A DNA stretch of 13,602 bases from Actinomycetota bacterium (GTDB lineage: Bacteria; Actinomycetota; Thermoleophilia; Gaiellales; Gaiellaceae). The stretch is from positions 1 through 13,602 of the forward strand of contig PMXT01000067.1 of assembly GCA_003170995.1 (NCBI GenBank). Reading direction: 5' to 3'. Below, piece after piece: positions 13,592 to 13,602 of this stretch. The notes beneath the pieces are model-generated. The model ran no database searches. It saw only the letters and a program-made list of their open reading frames with translations, and was not told the DNA's origin. Position 1 is the stretch's first letter. Each line of letters opens with the position of its first letter. The position numbers were made by a program, and so were the translations under genes.

Positions 13592-13602
13592 TGGATTAGC
13601 GA

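Noticed and set aside
13541..13602. Plus-strand ATG open to the window end (MFPRYRFPPRG...)
   Set aside because: No ribosome binding site, and the translation follows a low-complexity G-rich tract; too short to support.

Overview
The window reads as a piece of chromosome from a high-GC actinobacterium, probably a deep-branching lineage of the Thermoleophilia/Gaiellales type. The reasons are the high-GC codon use, the order rsmI - (M23 protein) - metG - tatD - rsmA - ispE - tRNA-Gln - glmU - (probable prs), which resembles the well-known actinobacterial rsmI/metG/tatD/ksgA/ispE and glmU/prs neighbourhoods, a futalosine-pathway menaquinone gene (mqnD), and variant GlmU, ROK and FmdB motifs that I associate with that group. 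The lineage call is inference from recalled family features; no search was run.

Layout. Positions 1-8848 are all minus strand. Read in the direction of transcription they run: rsmI (16S rRNA methylation), a secreted or anchored LytM/M23-like protein with a repetitive linker, metG, a 331 bp spacer, then a tightly overlapping tatD-rsmA-ispE cluster (ATGA and GTGA overlaps), a small four-helix membrane protein, tRNA-Gln(UUG), glmU, and the first 14 codons of the next gene. Positions 8849-9381 are a 533 bp gene-free stretch filled with repeats. A ROK sugar kinase (minus) and a LytR-CpsA-Psr envelope protein (plus) diverge from only 25 bp. After the LCP gene come a GlsB/YeaQ-type membrane protein (plus), then on the minus strand an FmdB-type zinc ribbon, a 66-residue glycine-rich protein and mqnD. 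The last 180 bp hold short direct repeats and a G-rich tract.

The genes are mostly housekeeping: translation (metG, tRNA-Gln, rsmA, rsmI), isoprenoid precursor synthesis (ispE), peptidoglycan precursor synthesis and wall assembly (glmU, M23-like, LCP), and menaquinone synthesis (mqnD).

The most unusual content lies between the genes. Two families of non-coding repeats occur in this single window. Family A (about 213 bp; 4439-4651 and 8950-9163) has hairpins, one of which carries compensatory base changes. Family B (75-182 bp; 9160-9319, 11527-11708, 12280-12354) is closed by complementary ends that covary among the copies, and each end can alternatively form a local hairpin. All five copies lie between co-directional genes. 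One B copy exactly fills the LCP-glsB spacer, and its 3' arm overlaps the apparent ribosome binding site. These look like an undescribed structured-RNA or miniature-repeat system. Other points of note are a 224 nt out-of-frame overlap of the M23 ORF with metG, a 90 bp perfect duplication inside the M23 gene, and a 25 bp divergent promoter region with overlapping -10 boxes.
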